Below are positions 25,123-33,516 of a DNA stretch of 64,000 bases, in pieces; within the stretch, counting starts at the first letter, position 1, and each line of letters begins with the position of its first letter. The position numbers and the translations under genes were made by a program. The notes under the pieces were generated by a model. That model searched no databases and was not told where the DNA came from. It saw only the letters and a program-made list of their open reading frames with translations. The stretch is from Streptomyces sp. WM6386 (GTDB lineage Bacteria; Actinomycetota; Actinomycetes; Streptomycetales; Streptomycetaceae): positions 124,001 to 188,000 of the forward strand of contig NZ_JXTE01000003.1 of the NCBI RefSeq assembly GCF_000972385.1, written 5' to 3'.

Positions 25123-26319
25123 TCAGCAACCGCAGTCACACCCGCAGTCGCACCCGTCACAGCAGTTCCCGCAGCAGTCGCCGCACTCGCAACAGTCACA
25201 GCAATCGCCGCAGTCGCACTGACTGCACAGCCCCTCCCGACGCTGCCGCGTCCACGGGTCCTCGAACTCCCCGCAGCACATCTGGCACGTACAGGCCAGC
25301 CCCATCCACACCGCACACCCCGCGAGCAGTCCACGCCGGTCCCGGCGAGGCGGCTCCGGGGGCGGCGGAACACCCGGACCACCCGGCCCGGGAGGCGCGT
25401 AAGGGTGCGACAGCTCGGCCCCGTGCGCGCAGGACGACGTACCGAAGACCCGGTCCACGGACGTCCGCAGCTCATGCACGAGCAGCACATGCGCCAGTTT
25501 CTGATCGCCGCTGTGCTTTTCCGGGGAGACCCCGGACCCCCAGGCGACTTCCCGCAGCGCGAGCCGTATGCCGTGCACCGCGTCATCCGCGAGGCGCCGC
25601 GCCTCCGCCAGGGGCGTCCCGGTGGCCGTCAGCGGGTTCCACGCCCCGGACGCGGCGTCGGTCTCCCGGTCCTCCACGGCGTCCAGCAGATGCGCGAGCC
25701 GTCCGAAGAGCCGCCCCGCCTCGGCGAGCGGCTCGGCGTTGCCCGGCCGTCCGGCGAGGACCGCGGTGTGCGCGAAGGCCGCCGCGGTGGCTGTCTCGGT
25801 CGGCTCGGTGACGGTCAGGATCGGCGTCCCGGGCCCGGCCAGGGTCTCGATGCCGAGCTGCCGGTCCACCGCGTCGACGAGCACGGCGGTGTCGAATCCG
25901 ACCGCGGAGCCGCTACGGGCCCCCGCCGCACCCCAGCTCGACGCGACCCGGCGGGCGGCGAGCGCCACCGGCCTGCGGGCCAGCAGCCCGTCCCCGTCGG
26001 CGACATGGTCACGGACCTTGGCGGAGGCGAGCACCAGCGAGACGGCGGCGGAGAGCCGCGCGCCCTCGCCGTCGGCGACGGAGGCGGTGCGCATTCCGCG
26101 CAACGGGCACGGGCCCGCCGTACGACGCCCTGAAGCCCCCCGCTCGGCCTGAGCCTCCGTCAGAACCGATATGAGCAGGCCGTCGTAGTTGGTGACGATG
26201 CGCGCGAACTGCCCGTGGTCCTTGCGCAGCGCGAGACACAGCCCGCACAAATGCGCCATCCACTGGGTCTTGAGATTTTCACCGAGCCGATGGCGGCAGG
26301 GCCTGACGATTCCGAACAC
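25123..26319 (-). CDS. DUF5685 protein with a cysteine-rich C-terminal tail
   Basis: This 398-residue protein starts MFGIVRPCRHRLGENLKTQW, followed by the conserved AHLCGLCLALRKDHGQFAR segment seen in DUF5685 proteins. The middle is helical. The last 80 residues change character: a Pro-rich stretch, CQMCCGEF, and then a tail of CDCGDCC-like and CDCGCDCGC repeats with 20 or more cysteines. Such a density suggests metal binding or extensive cross-linking. GTG 26319 with GGGGGA upstream is the start. No function is known. It ends at the hairpin element. Confidence 0.85.
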   Translation of the reverse strand: MFGIVRPCRHRLGENLKTQWMAHLCGLCLALRKDHGQFARIVTNYDGLLISVLTEAQAERGASGRRTAGPCPLRGMRTASVADGEGARLSAAVSLVLASAKVRDHVADGDGLLARRPVALAARRVASSWGAAGARSGSAVGFDTAVLVDAVDRQLGIETLAGPGTPILTVTEPTETATAAAFAHTAVLAGRPGNAEPLAEAGRLFGRLAHLLDAVEDRETDAASGAWNPLTATGTPLAEARRLADDAVHGIRLALREVAWGSGVSPEKHSGDQKLAHVLLVHELRTSVDRVFGTSSCAHGAELSHPYAPPGPGGPGVPPPPEPPRRDRRGLLAGCAVWMGLACTCQMCCGEFEDPWTRQRREGLCSQCDCGDCCDCCECGDCCGNCCDGCDCGCDCGC

Positions 26320-26609
26320 GACGATCCCCCGTGGTCAGTGCGACATTGAGCGGCGGCATCGTATCGACCCTGTCGTTCACCCGTACGCCCCGGCCGTCAC
26401 CCATACGCCGTGAAGAATCATATTTCACTCACAGTCAGCAGCCGTATGGGGAACGGCCCTTGTGAAACCCGGGCTCTCGACGAATGCGCTGTGCACCAGT
26501 ACCGTCACAAACCCCCCGCGCGGCGTCTATCCACATGGCGCGTCATCCGCATCATGGATGACCATAGGGATACGTAAAGCGAGAAAGACCGCTGTGAGAG
26601 GAGGCGTCC

Positions 26610-27050
26610 ATGGGATCGGTGCGCAAGGCGAGTGCCTGGCTGGGCCTCGTTGACGACAACGATGACGAGCGTTACTACGACGACGACGGCTACTCCGAAG
26701 GAACCGAGCCCGGGGATGCCTGGGTCACCGACCCGAGGGTCAAGGTGGCCTCGGATGTCGCCGAGGAGAAGGGCCGTCGCATCGGCACGGTCACGCCGGA
26801 CAGCTTCCGGGACGCGCGCGCCATCGGCGAGCTCTTCCGGGACGGGGTGCCCGTCATCATGAACCTCACCGCGATGGAGGCCGGCGACGCCAAGCGGGTC
26901 GTCGACTTCGCTGCCGGCCTGATCTTCGGGCTGCGCGGCTCGATCGAGCGCGTGTCCACACGCGTGTTCCTGCTGACCCCCGCCAACACGGAGATCGTGA
27001 ACGGCGACCCGGCCGCGCACCGCACGGACGGCTTCTTCAACCAGAGCTGA
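26610..27050 (+). CDS. SepF-like cell division protein (SflA type)
   Basis: This 146-residue protein has the SepF architecture: an N-terminal amphipathic helix ([13 protein letters not shown]), an acidic Asp-rich linker (residues 14-35) and the SepF core with [20 protein letters not shown], a [20 protein letters not shown] segment and the VFLLTP strand. SepF proteins bind FtsZ and the membrane. In Streptomyces, shorter homologues (SflA/SflB) act beside SepF; the isolated position, away from ftsZ, favours SflA. GAGAGGAGG precedes ATG 26610. The 290 bases upstream (26320-26609) are non-coding and relatively AT-rich. Confidence 0.9.
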   Translation: MGSVRKASAWLGLVDDNDDERYYDDDGYSEGTEPGDAWVTDPRVKVASDVAEEKGRRIGTVTPDSFRDARAIGELFRDGVPVIMNLTAMEAGDAKRVVDFAAGLIFGLRGSIERVSTRVFLLTPANTEIVNGDPAAHRTDGFFNQS

Positions 27051-27075
27051 GGCAGGGCCGCTCACCGGCCCTGCC
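27051..27075. terminator. Terminator between sepF-like gene and acyl-CoA dehydrogenase gene
   Basis: A perfect 10-bp stem (ggcagggccg, 27051-27060, and complement 27066-27075) with a 5-base loop directly follows the SepF-like stop and also serves the convergent acyl-CoA dehydrogenase. Confidence 0.85.
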
Positions 27076-27089
27076 CCCGCGCAGGGTTT

Positions 27090-28280
27090 TCACCGGAAGG
27101 CGTCGAGCCCGGTGAGCGCCTTGCCCAGTACCAGCTGATGCATCTCGACGGTGCCCTCGTAGGTGAGCACCGACTCGAGGTTGGTCGCGTGCCGCATGAC
27201 GGGGTATTCGAGGGAGATCCCGTTGGCCCCGAGGATGGTGCGCGACGTACGACAGATCTCGATCGCCTCCCGTACGTTGTTCAGCTTGCCGAAGCTGACC
27301 TGCTCGGGACGCAGGCGCCCGGCGTCCATGCGCCGCCCCAGATGGTGGGCGAGCAGAATCCCCTTGTGCAGTTCGACCGCCATGTCGGCGAGCTTGGCCT
27401 GGGTGAGCTGGAAGCCACCGATGGGCCGCCCGAACTGCTCCCGCGACTTCGCGTAGTCGACGGCCGCCTCGAAGCAGGACCGCGCCGCCCCCATCGCGCC
27501 CCAGACGATGCCGTAGCGGGCGTGCGACAGACAGCTGAGCGGGCCCTTGAGCCCGACGACCTCCGGCAGCACCGCGTCCGCGGGCAGCCGCACGTCCTCG
27601 AGGACGAGTTCACTGGTGACGGAGGCGCGCAGCGACCACTTGTGCTTGATCTCGGGTGCCGAGAAGCCGGTCACGTCGGTCGGTACGACGAACCCGCGGA
27701 TCCCCTCGTCGGTCTGCGCCCACACGACGGCCACCCCGGCGACGGACCCGTTGGTGATCCACATCTTGCGCCCGTTGAGCACCCAGTCCGTGCCGTCCTT
27801 CTTGGCGAAGGTCCGCATCGCCGCGGGGTCGGAGCCGTGGTCGGGCTCGGTCAGTCCGAAGCACCCGATGACCTCGCCGGCGGCCATCCGCGGCAGCCAG
27901 GTCCGCTTCTGCTCCTCGGAGCCGAACCGGTGGATGGCGTACATGGCGAGAGAGCCCTGCACGGAGACGAGGGAGCGGATCCCGGAGTCGGCGGCCTCCA
28001 GCTCCAGACAGGCGAGCCCGTACTGCACGGCACTGGCCCCGGCGCACCCGTATCCGTCGAGCGACATCCCGAGCGCCCCGATCCCGCCGAGCTCACGGGC
28101 GAGTTCGCGGATGCCGGGCAGCTCGCCGCTCTCGTACCACTCGGCGACGTGGGGCAGCACCCGGTCCGCCGCCCAGGACCGCACGGTGTCCCGGATGGCG
28201 AGGTCCTCCGGGTCCAGCAGGTCGTCGAGGCCGAGCGGGTCGGCCGGATCGAACGGGGGCAGCTTCGCGGACGCGGACAT
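27090..28280 (-). CDS. Acyl-CoA dehydrogenase (glutaryl-CoA dehydrogenase-like)
   Basis: This 396-residue protein is an FAD enzyme that introduces a double bond into acyl-CoA. FAD/substrate signatures are visible: GCFGLTEPDHGSDPAAMRT, WVLNGRKMWITNGSVAGVAV and a C-terminal YEGTVEMHQLVLGKALTG carrying the catalytic-glutamate position (YEGT as in glutaryl-CoA dehydrogenase). The length is normal. A short palindrome of TetR-operator type lies 23 bases upstream of ATG 28280. Confidence 0.93.
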   Translation of the reverse strand: MSASAKLPPFDPADPLGLDDLLDPEDLAIRDTVRSWAADRVLPHVAEWYESGELPGIRELARELGGIGALGMSLDGYGCAGASAVQYGLACLELEAADSGIRSLVSVQGSLAMYAIHRFGSEEQKRTWLPRMAAGEVIGCFGLTEPDHGSDPAAMRTFAKKDGTDWVLNGRKMWITNGSVAGVAVVWAQTDEGIRGFVVPTDVTGFSAPEIKHKWSLRASVTSELVLEDVRLPADAVLPEVVGLKGPLSCLSHARYGIVWGAMGAARSCFEAAVDYAKSREQFGRPIGGFQLTQAKLADMAVELHKGILLAHHLGRRMDAGRLRPEQVSFGKLNNVREAIEICRTSRTILGANGISLEYPVMRHATNLESVLTYEGTVEMHQLVLGKALTGLDAFR

Positions 28281-28302
28281 GGGGCACCCTCCGGCAACTG
28301 AA

Positions 28303-28319
28303 AACTAGCAGCGCTAGTT
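28303..28319. promoter_or_regulatory. Palindromic operator candidate upstream of acyl-CoA dehydrogenase
   Basis: AACTAGC-AGC-GCTAGTT (7-3-7) lies just before the acyl-CoA dehydrogenase start. Palindromes of this kind are typical of TetR-type lipid regulators; no regulator gene is adjacent. Confidence 0.6.
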
Positions 28320-28369
28320 ACGACTCTCCGGCCGACGTTACGGGGGCAGTGTCGCGCACGTCCAGTACC

Positions 28370-29965
28370 TCAAGCGGAGACGCGGGCCTCGGCGACTTCC
28401 CGGGGCGCGGGCACCTCGACCGCCATCGGCTCGCACTGCATGGTCCGCGGCAGCCGCAGCGCCATCGCCGCGCCGAGCAGCAGCAGACCCGCGCTGACCA
28501 GCAGCGTCACATGCAGCCCGTGCACGAAGCAGTCCCGCGCGGTGCGGCGCAGGGCCTCCCCGGCCGATCCACCGAGCCGTCCGGCGATCTCGTAGGCCTC
28601 GCCCAGCGAATGCCCCGCCGCGGCCGAGTCCGACGCCGGGACACCCTGCACCGACGAAAGACCGGGCGCGTACGCCGCGTTCATCACGCTGCCGAGCAGA
28701 GCGATACCGATGCCGGCGCCCAGCTGGTACGAGGTCTCACCGATCGCCGCGGCCCCGCCCGCCTGCTCCGGCGGTGCCTCGCTCAGCATCGACTCGTACG
28801 CCCCGAAGAGCGTGGTCTCCAGGCCGAAGCCCAGCAGGAGGAAGCCGAAGAGCAGCAGCGGCGCATTGTCCTCGCCACCCATCGCCATGAGGGTCAGTAC
28901 GGCGACCGCCGTCAGGACGAAGCCGAAGCAGACCATCCGGCGCGGTCCGAAGCGCCGCAGCATCCGTGCGCCGGCGAGTCCGGAGGCCATCGCCGCGATG
29001 GTGAGCGGCAGCAGTCGCAGCCCGGTCTCCAGCGGGGAGAGCCCCAGCACCAGCTGCAGATACTGCGCCGCGATCAGCTCCAGGCCCACCAGCGCGAGCA
29101 TGGCCAGCACGATGCAGCCGACGGACGTGCTGAAGGCAGGGCGCGAGAACATCCGCAGGTCGACGAGCGGATGGGTACGGCGCCTTTGCCGTCGTACGAA
29201 AAGAACCAGCAGTACGGCGCCCACGACCAGCGGCAGCACCGTGATCCCGTCGAGTTCCCCGCTGCCGAGCCGCTTCACACCGAGGACCAGAGCGAACAGT
29301 CCGGCCGCGGCCATCAGCGCGCCGACCACGTCCCAGGGACCGTCGGCGGTGCCCTTCGACTCGGGCAGCAGGAGGCGGCCCACCGGCAGGCTGACCAGCA
29401 TCAGCGGGATGTTGACGAGGAAGACCGAGCCCCACCAGAAGTGCTCGAGGAGGAAGCCGCCGAGCAGTGGCCCGACCGCGGCGCCCACGGCGGCCACCGC
29501 GCTCCAGATGCCGATGGCGAGGGCGCGTTCACGCCGGTCGGGGAAGACCTGGCGGAGGATCGAGAGCGTGGCGGGCATGATCATCGCGCCGCCGACGCCG
29601 AGCAGGGCCCGCGCCACGATCAGCACCTGGGCGCTGTCCGCGAGGGCTGCCATGCCGGAGGCGACGCCGAACAGGGCGTAGCCGAGAAGGAGGATCCGTC
29701 TGCGGCCGACACGGTCGCCGAGCGTGCCGAACAGGATCAGCAGCGAGGCGCAGACGAGGGGGTAGACATCGACGATCCAGAGCAGTTCTATCGCGCCGGG
29801 CTTGAGGTCCTCGGTGACGGCGGGGACCGCCACGTGCAGCACGGTCGCGTCGACCGCGACCAGCAGCAGGCTCACACAGAGGACGACGAGGACGACCCAG
29901 CGGTTGGCACCGGCCCCGGCCGCCCGACGGCGCAGCGCAGCGGCGGCCGTGGTCGTCCCGGACAT
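28370..29965 (-). CDS. MFS transporter of the DHA2 (14-helix) type
   Basis: This 531-residue protein has about 14 membrane helices. It has the DHA2 motif C-type start (VVLVVLCVSLLLVAVDATVL), motif A (FGTLGDRVGRRRILLLGYAL), a central WDVVGALMAAAGLFALVLGV segment and a typical cytoplasmic loop RRQRRRTHPLVDLRMFSRP, as in drug or antibiotic exporters. ATG 29965 is preceded by GGGAGGT. It diverges from a membrane glycosyltransferase. The substrate is unknown. Confidence 0.93.
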   Translation of the reverse strand: MSGTTTAAAALRRRAAGAGANRWVVLVVLCVSLLLVAVDATVLHVAVPAVTEDLKPGAIELLWIVDVYPLVCASLLILFGTLGDRVGRRRILLLGYALFGVASGMAALADSAQVLIVARALLGVGGAMIMPATLSILRQVFPDRRERALAIGIWSAVAAVGAAVGPLLGGFLLEHFWWGSVFLVNIPLMLVSLPVGRLLLPESKGTADGPWDVVGALMAAAGLFALVLGVKRLGSGELDGITVLPLVVGAVLLVLFVRRQRRRTHPLVDLRMFSRPAFSTSVGCIVLAMLALVGLELIAAQYLQLVLGLSPLETGLRLLPLTIAAMASGLAGARMLRRFGPRRMVCFGFVLTAVAVLTLMAMGGEDNAPLLLFGFLLLGFGLETTLFGAYESMLSEAPPEQAGGAAAIGETSYQLGAGIGIALLGSVMNAAYAPGLSSVQGVPASDSAAAGHSLGEAYEIAGRLGGSAGEALRRTARDCFVHGLHVTLLVSAGLLLLGAAMALRLPRTMQCEPMAVEVPAPREVAEARVSA

Positions 29966-30227
29966 GCACGTACCTCCCAGATGTTCCCTCGCGGTCGGCG
30001 GGCACACGGGGTGGGGACTCCCCGTGATCTCGGCCGGAGAGGAGCGGTGATCTCCGGCCCGCGCAACGAAGGCGAGTGACACGTCAGCGTACGCGAGTTC
30101 ACGCGTCGGCCAAGTGGTGGACCTCTCACACTCTGCGGAGAACACGTGTGGCGTACACCACTCGCCCTCCCCTGCCGGCACGCCCCGTCGGACCGTGCGG
30201 TTCACGGCGCAGTCGATAATCGGACCC

Positions 30228-31544
30228 GTGACCGATCTTGAGACGCGCCCGGCGCCACCCGAGAGTGCGCTGCGCCGTGCGGCCCCGGCCCTCCTCGGGT
30301 ACGCGGCCGTCCGTGCCCTGGGCCTGCTCGCCCTGGTCCTGTGGAGCGCCGCACGCGACAAGAGCGCGTACACGCTGCTGACGGCCCGCTGGGACTCCCT
30401 CTGGTACACGAGGGTCGCCGAGCTGGGGTACGGCTACGAGGTGCGGCTGCCCAACGGGGACGTCCACTCGAACCTGGCCTTCTTCCCGCTGCTGCCGTGG
30501 CTGGAGCGGGGCATCGCGGCGGTGACGCCCCTGTCCGCCGCCGACGCGGGCTTCGCCGTCAGCCTGCTCGGCTCGCTCGCGGCGGCCTGGGGCGTCTTCG
30601 CGGTGGCGGACCATGTGTACGGCCGTAGGGCCGGGGTCTGCGCGGTGCTGGTCTGGGCGGTGCTGCCGGTCGGGATCGTGCAGTCGATGGCGTACAGCGA
30701 GTCGCTGTTCACGGCCCTCGCGGCGTGGTCGCTGTACGCGGTGCTGACGGGCCGCTGGGTGACGGCGGGCGTTCTGGCGTCCCTCGCGGGCCTGACCCGG
30801 CCGGTGGGACTCGCGGTGGTCGCGGCGGTGTGGGTGGCGGCGATCGTCGCGCTCGGGCGGGACCGGGCAGCCGCGGGCGGTCCCCCGTCCGAGCGGGAAC
30901 GAAGCGCGGCGCGGACGGGTGGCGCGGAGGCCGGGGCACGCGCCCCGGCACCCGCGGCCGAGGGCACGGACCGGCGCGACCCGGGAACGGGCGACACCCC
31001 TCACCCGCCGCGCGCCCCGGGCGTCCGGTCAGCGGCCGGCGCACACCCCCTCCCCCGCGCCCTCGCCCTCCTCATCGCCCCCCTCGGGGCCGCCGCCTAC
31101 GTCCTCTGGGTCGGCCATCACACCGGCAAGGGCCCTCTCGGGTATCTCGACGTCCAGGCCGGCTGGCGCAACGGGTTCGACGGGGGCTACGCCTTCGCCC
31201 GGTTCGTCGGGGAGAAGTTCACGTCGTTCCCGTCGGCGCTCGCCGGGGCGGGGCTGATCGCCGGGGTCGGGCTCGTGGTGTGGCTCTACGTCGTCGGCGT
31301 ACGGCAGCGTCAGCCGCTGCCGCTTCTGGTGTACACGGGTGTCGTCACCGCGCTCGCCCTGTGCGCGTCGAGCTACTTCGGCTCGAAACCGCGCCTGCTG
31401 CTGCCCGCCTTCCCCCTTCTGTTCCCCCTCGCCCTGGCTCTGTCGAGGCTGCGGACGTCGAGGTCCGTGCTGGTGGTGTGCGGTATTGCCCTCGCGTCGG
31501 CCGTGTACGGGGCGTTCTGGCTGAACGGCTCAGGACCGCCATGA
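30228..31544 (+). CDS. Polytopic glycosyltransferase (PIG-V-like mannosyltransferase)
   Basis: This 438-residue protein has 8 to 10 membrane helices. After the first helix comes an RWDSLWYTRVAELGYGY loop and NLAFFPLLPWLERG, the pattern of bacterial PIG-V/GT-C-type enzymes that use polyprenyl-linked sugars. A Pro/Arg/Glu-rich insertion at about residues 215-270 is likely a cytoplasmic loop. GTG 30228 is chosen because the residues before it are not conserved in character. The 260 bases between it and the divergent MFS start are non-coding. Confidence 0.85.
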   Translation: MTDLETRPAPPESALRRAAPALLGYAAVRALGLLALVLWSAARDKSAYTLLTARWDSLWYTRVAELGYGYEVRLPNGDVHSNLAFFPLLPWLERGIAAVTPLSAADAGFAVSLLGSLAAAWGVFAVADHVYGRRAGVCAVLVWAVLPVGIVQSMAYSESLFTALAAWSLYAVLTGRWVTAGVLASLAGLTRPVGLAVVAAVWVAAIVALGRDRAAAGGPPSERERSAARTGGAEAGARAPAPAAEGTDRRDPGTGDTPHPPRAPGVRSAAGAHPLPRALALLIAPLGAAAYVLWVGHHTGKGPLGYLDVQAGWRNGFDGGYAFARFVGEKFTSFPSALAGAGLIAGVGLVVWLYVVGVRQRQPLPLLVYTGVVTALALCASSYFGSKPRLLLPAFPLLFPLALALSRLRTSRSVLVVCGIALASAVYGAFWLNGSGPP

Positions 31545-31781
31545 TCGACTCGCGGGCCCGATGAGCACCGGGAGAATTCCGCCCCATGATTCGGTGAACG
31601 AATTCATAAGCGGCCATAAACCGGAACCCGGAATGATCAAAGGAATTGAAGGGAGCAACCGGGCCGGATAGTGGATTCCTCGGAAATAAACCTCTCCCTG
31701 AGAGGAATCCCACATCACATCGTCATCACAAAGCCGTGGATTCGACGGGCATCGGACCTCACTCGCTGTAACGTCGATTGG

Positions 31782-32780
31782 GTGCGTACCGAACGAAACC
31801 TCACCCGTCTGGACCGGGTGTTCGCGAGGCTGGACCGTGAGCCGGAACGACCGGCTCACATCGACGTGCCCAGGATGTCGCGGCACAGGGTCGCGCTGAT
31901 CGCCGGAGGCCTCGCCTTCTACCTGGCGATCGTGTGGCTCGTGGTCGACACATCGTGGCTGGTCCGCCTGGACTGGCAGGTCATGTTCTTCCGGCCGTAC
32001 CAGCAGTGGGCGGAGATCCACTGGTTCGTGGACTACTACGTGGTGCTCGGCCAGCGCGGCCCCACCGCGGTGATGGTCGCGGCCTGGCTGGGCTGGCGCT
32101 CCTGGCGGCAGCACACCCTGCGCCCGCTGCTCACCCTGGGCGCCGTGCTGCTCCTGCTGAACATCACCGTGGGCGCCGCCAAGCTCGGCATGGGCCGGCT
32201 CGGCCCGCACTACGCGACCACCATCGGCGCCAACGAGATGGGTCTGGGCGGCGATATATTTCCCAGCGGCCACACCGCGAACGCCGTGGTGACCTGGGGC
32301 ATCCTGGCCTATCTGGCCTCCACCCCGAGAGCCCGCAGATGGCTGTCCGCCGTCTCCGCGGTGACCTCGCTCGGTGTCGGCCTCGCCACCGTCTATCTCG
32401 GTACGCACTGGCTGAGCGACGTCATTCTCGGCTGGGTCGCGGGGCTGCTGGTCCTGCTGGCGCTGCCGTGGTGCGAGCCGCTGATCGCCCGTACCGAGAC
32501 CGCCATCTTCGACCTGCGCGACCGCTGGCGGACCCGCCGCAGCGCACCCGCGGCCGTCAAACCCGTCGAGGTACCGATGCCGCTCAAGCCGCGCACCCCC
32601 GCCACCCAGAGCGAGCCCGCGGCCCGCTCGGCCCGGGCGCCCGCCTATCTGGCACCGGGCCCGCACACGACCCGCTCGGAGCGCACCCCGGTCACCCCGG
32701 TCGGCCCTCGCCGGCCACCCCACCCGGACCGCGTCGCACGCGGCACGACCTCGGCGGCCCGCCCCCTGACAGGCGGCTAG
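31782..32780 (+). CDS. PAP2-family membrane phosphatase
   Basis: This 332-residue protein has six membrane helices and the PAP2 signature: KLGMGRLGP (motif 1), DIFPSGHTANAV (motif 2) and VYLGTHWLSDVILGW (motif 3) with the catalytic His and Asp. Family members remove phosphate from lipid-linked carriers such as undecaprenyl pyrophosphate. The C-terminal 80 residues are Pro/Arg-rich and probably cytoplasmic. GTG 31782 is chosen over an upstream start at 31671 because the intervening sequence is AT-rich and non-coding in character. Confidence 0.9.
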   Translation: MRTERNLTRLDRVFARLDREPERPAHIDVPRMSRHRVALIAGGLAFYLAIVWLVVDTSWLVRLDWQVMFFRPYQQWAEIHWFVDYYVVLGQRGPTAVMVAAWLGWRSWRQHTLRPLLTLGAVLLLLNITVGAAKLGMGRLGPHYATTIGANEMGLGGDIFPSGHTANAVVTWGILAYLASTPRARRWLSAVSAVTSLGVGLATVYLGTHWLSDVILGWVAGLLVLLALPWCEPLIARTETAIFDLRDRWRTRRSAPAAVKPVEVPMPLKPRTPATQSEPAARSARAPAYLAPGPHTTRSERTPVTPVGPRRPPHPDRVARGTTSAARPLTGG

Positions 32781-32824
32781 CCGACGGACAGCGGGGACGC
32801 GGTACGCACACACCACCCCCCGCC

Positions 32825-32864
32825 ACGACGGCCCCGGTTCCTTCGCAGGAGCCGGGGCCGTCGT
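32825..32864. terminator. Bidirectional terminator between PAP2 and I78 genes
   Basis: An 18-bp stem (arms 32825-32842 and 32847-32864, one T-G wobble) with loop tcgc lies between the convergent genes. Confidence 0.88.
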
Positions 32865-32882
32865 CGTGTTCCAGGACAGGTG

Positions 32883-33098
32883 TCAGCCCTTCCAGGCGCG
32901 GGCCACGCGGCCGTCCTTCACCTCGAAGTTCAGCCGCCCCGCGCGGTACTCCATCGTGATGATCGCCCCCGGTGGCAGCGAGCGCACGCTCGACCAGCCC
33001 TTCTCGCGGGCGAGTCGCTCAGCCCTGGCGGATTCCAGACCGACGTACGCGTCGGGGCTGTCGTGGGGTTCGGCGGGTGGTGTCGGTATCGGTGCCAT
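32883..33098 (-). CDS. I78-family peptidase inhibitor
   Basis: This 71-residue protein has the I78 pattern, with a conserved acidic/Arg centre: SVRSLPPGAIITMEYRAGRL followed by NFEVKDGRVARAWKG. I78 proteins inhibit serine proteases and are related to the potato inhibitor I fold. No signal peptide is visible, so it would act in the cytoplasm unless exported another way. The natural target is unknown. The C-terminal residues usually end in Cys-Gly; here Lys-Gly. Confidence 0.82.
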   Translation of the reverse strand: MAPIPTPPAEPHDSPDAYVGLESARAERLAREKGWSSVRSLPPGAIITMEYRAGRLNFEVKDGRVARAWKG

Positions 33099-33516
33099 AC
33101 GGCCACGCTAGGCCCTGTCCGCGGGGTGGGGCCAGGAACCAGGACACTGTGGGTCACTGATCCCTCTCCGGTCACGCTTCTGTCACAGGATGCCGACAGC
33201 CGTTTCCGTCGTCGCATCATTAGCTGCTGCCCAGCGGGCGTCACACGTACGGGCGGTTCCGTAGGCCTTCCGCGCGCAATCAAACGGAATTCCCGCGTGT
33301 CGGAGCGGCTCTTCGAATAACCGGACGGAAAGTGCCGGAAGACATGCCGTCGGAGCCTTTGCATTCCGATTCGGTGTGGGGTCGCGGGAGCTGACACCGC
33401 GTAGGAAAAACACGGATCCGACACAGAATCCCCGTACGCCCCCTGTCGCCGTACGCGACGACGCGAGCATCATGACGGCGGACCCGGGACGCGACGAGCG
33501 AAGGGGCGAGCGAGCG
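33099..33516. other. Non-coding region upstream of ctaD
   Basis: No gene is convincing in these 418 bases. Three GTCAC words at 33153, 33171 and 33182 are the only regular pattern seen. The stretch is less GC-rich than the flanking genes and probably holds the ctaD promoter. Confidence 0.6.

Noticed and set aside
28349..30079. Long open frame antisense to the MFS transporter
   Set aside because: The product is Gln/His/Asp-rich without domains; the MFS gene on the minus strand has clear motifs.
31671..31781. PAP2 start at 31671
   Set aside because: The sequence between 31671 and 31782 is AT-rich and not conserved in character; GTG 31782 is preferred.
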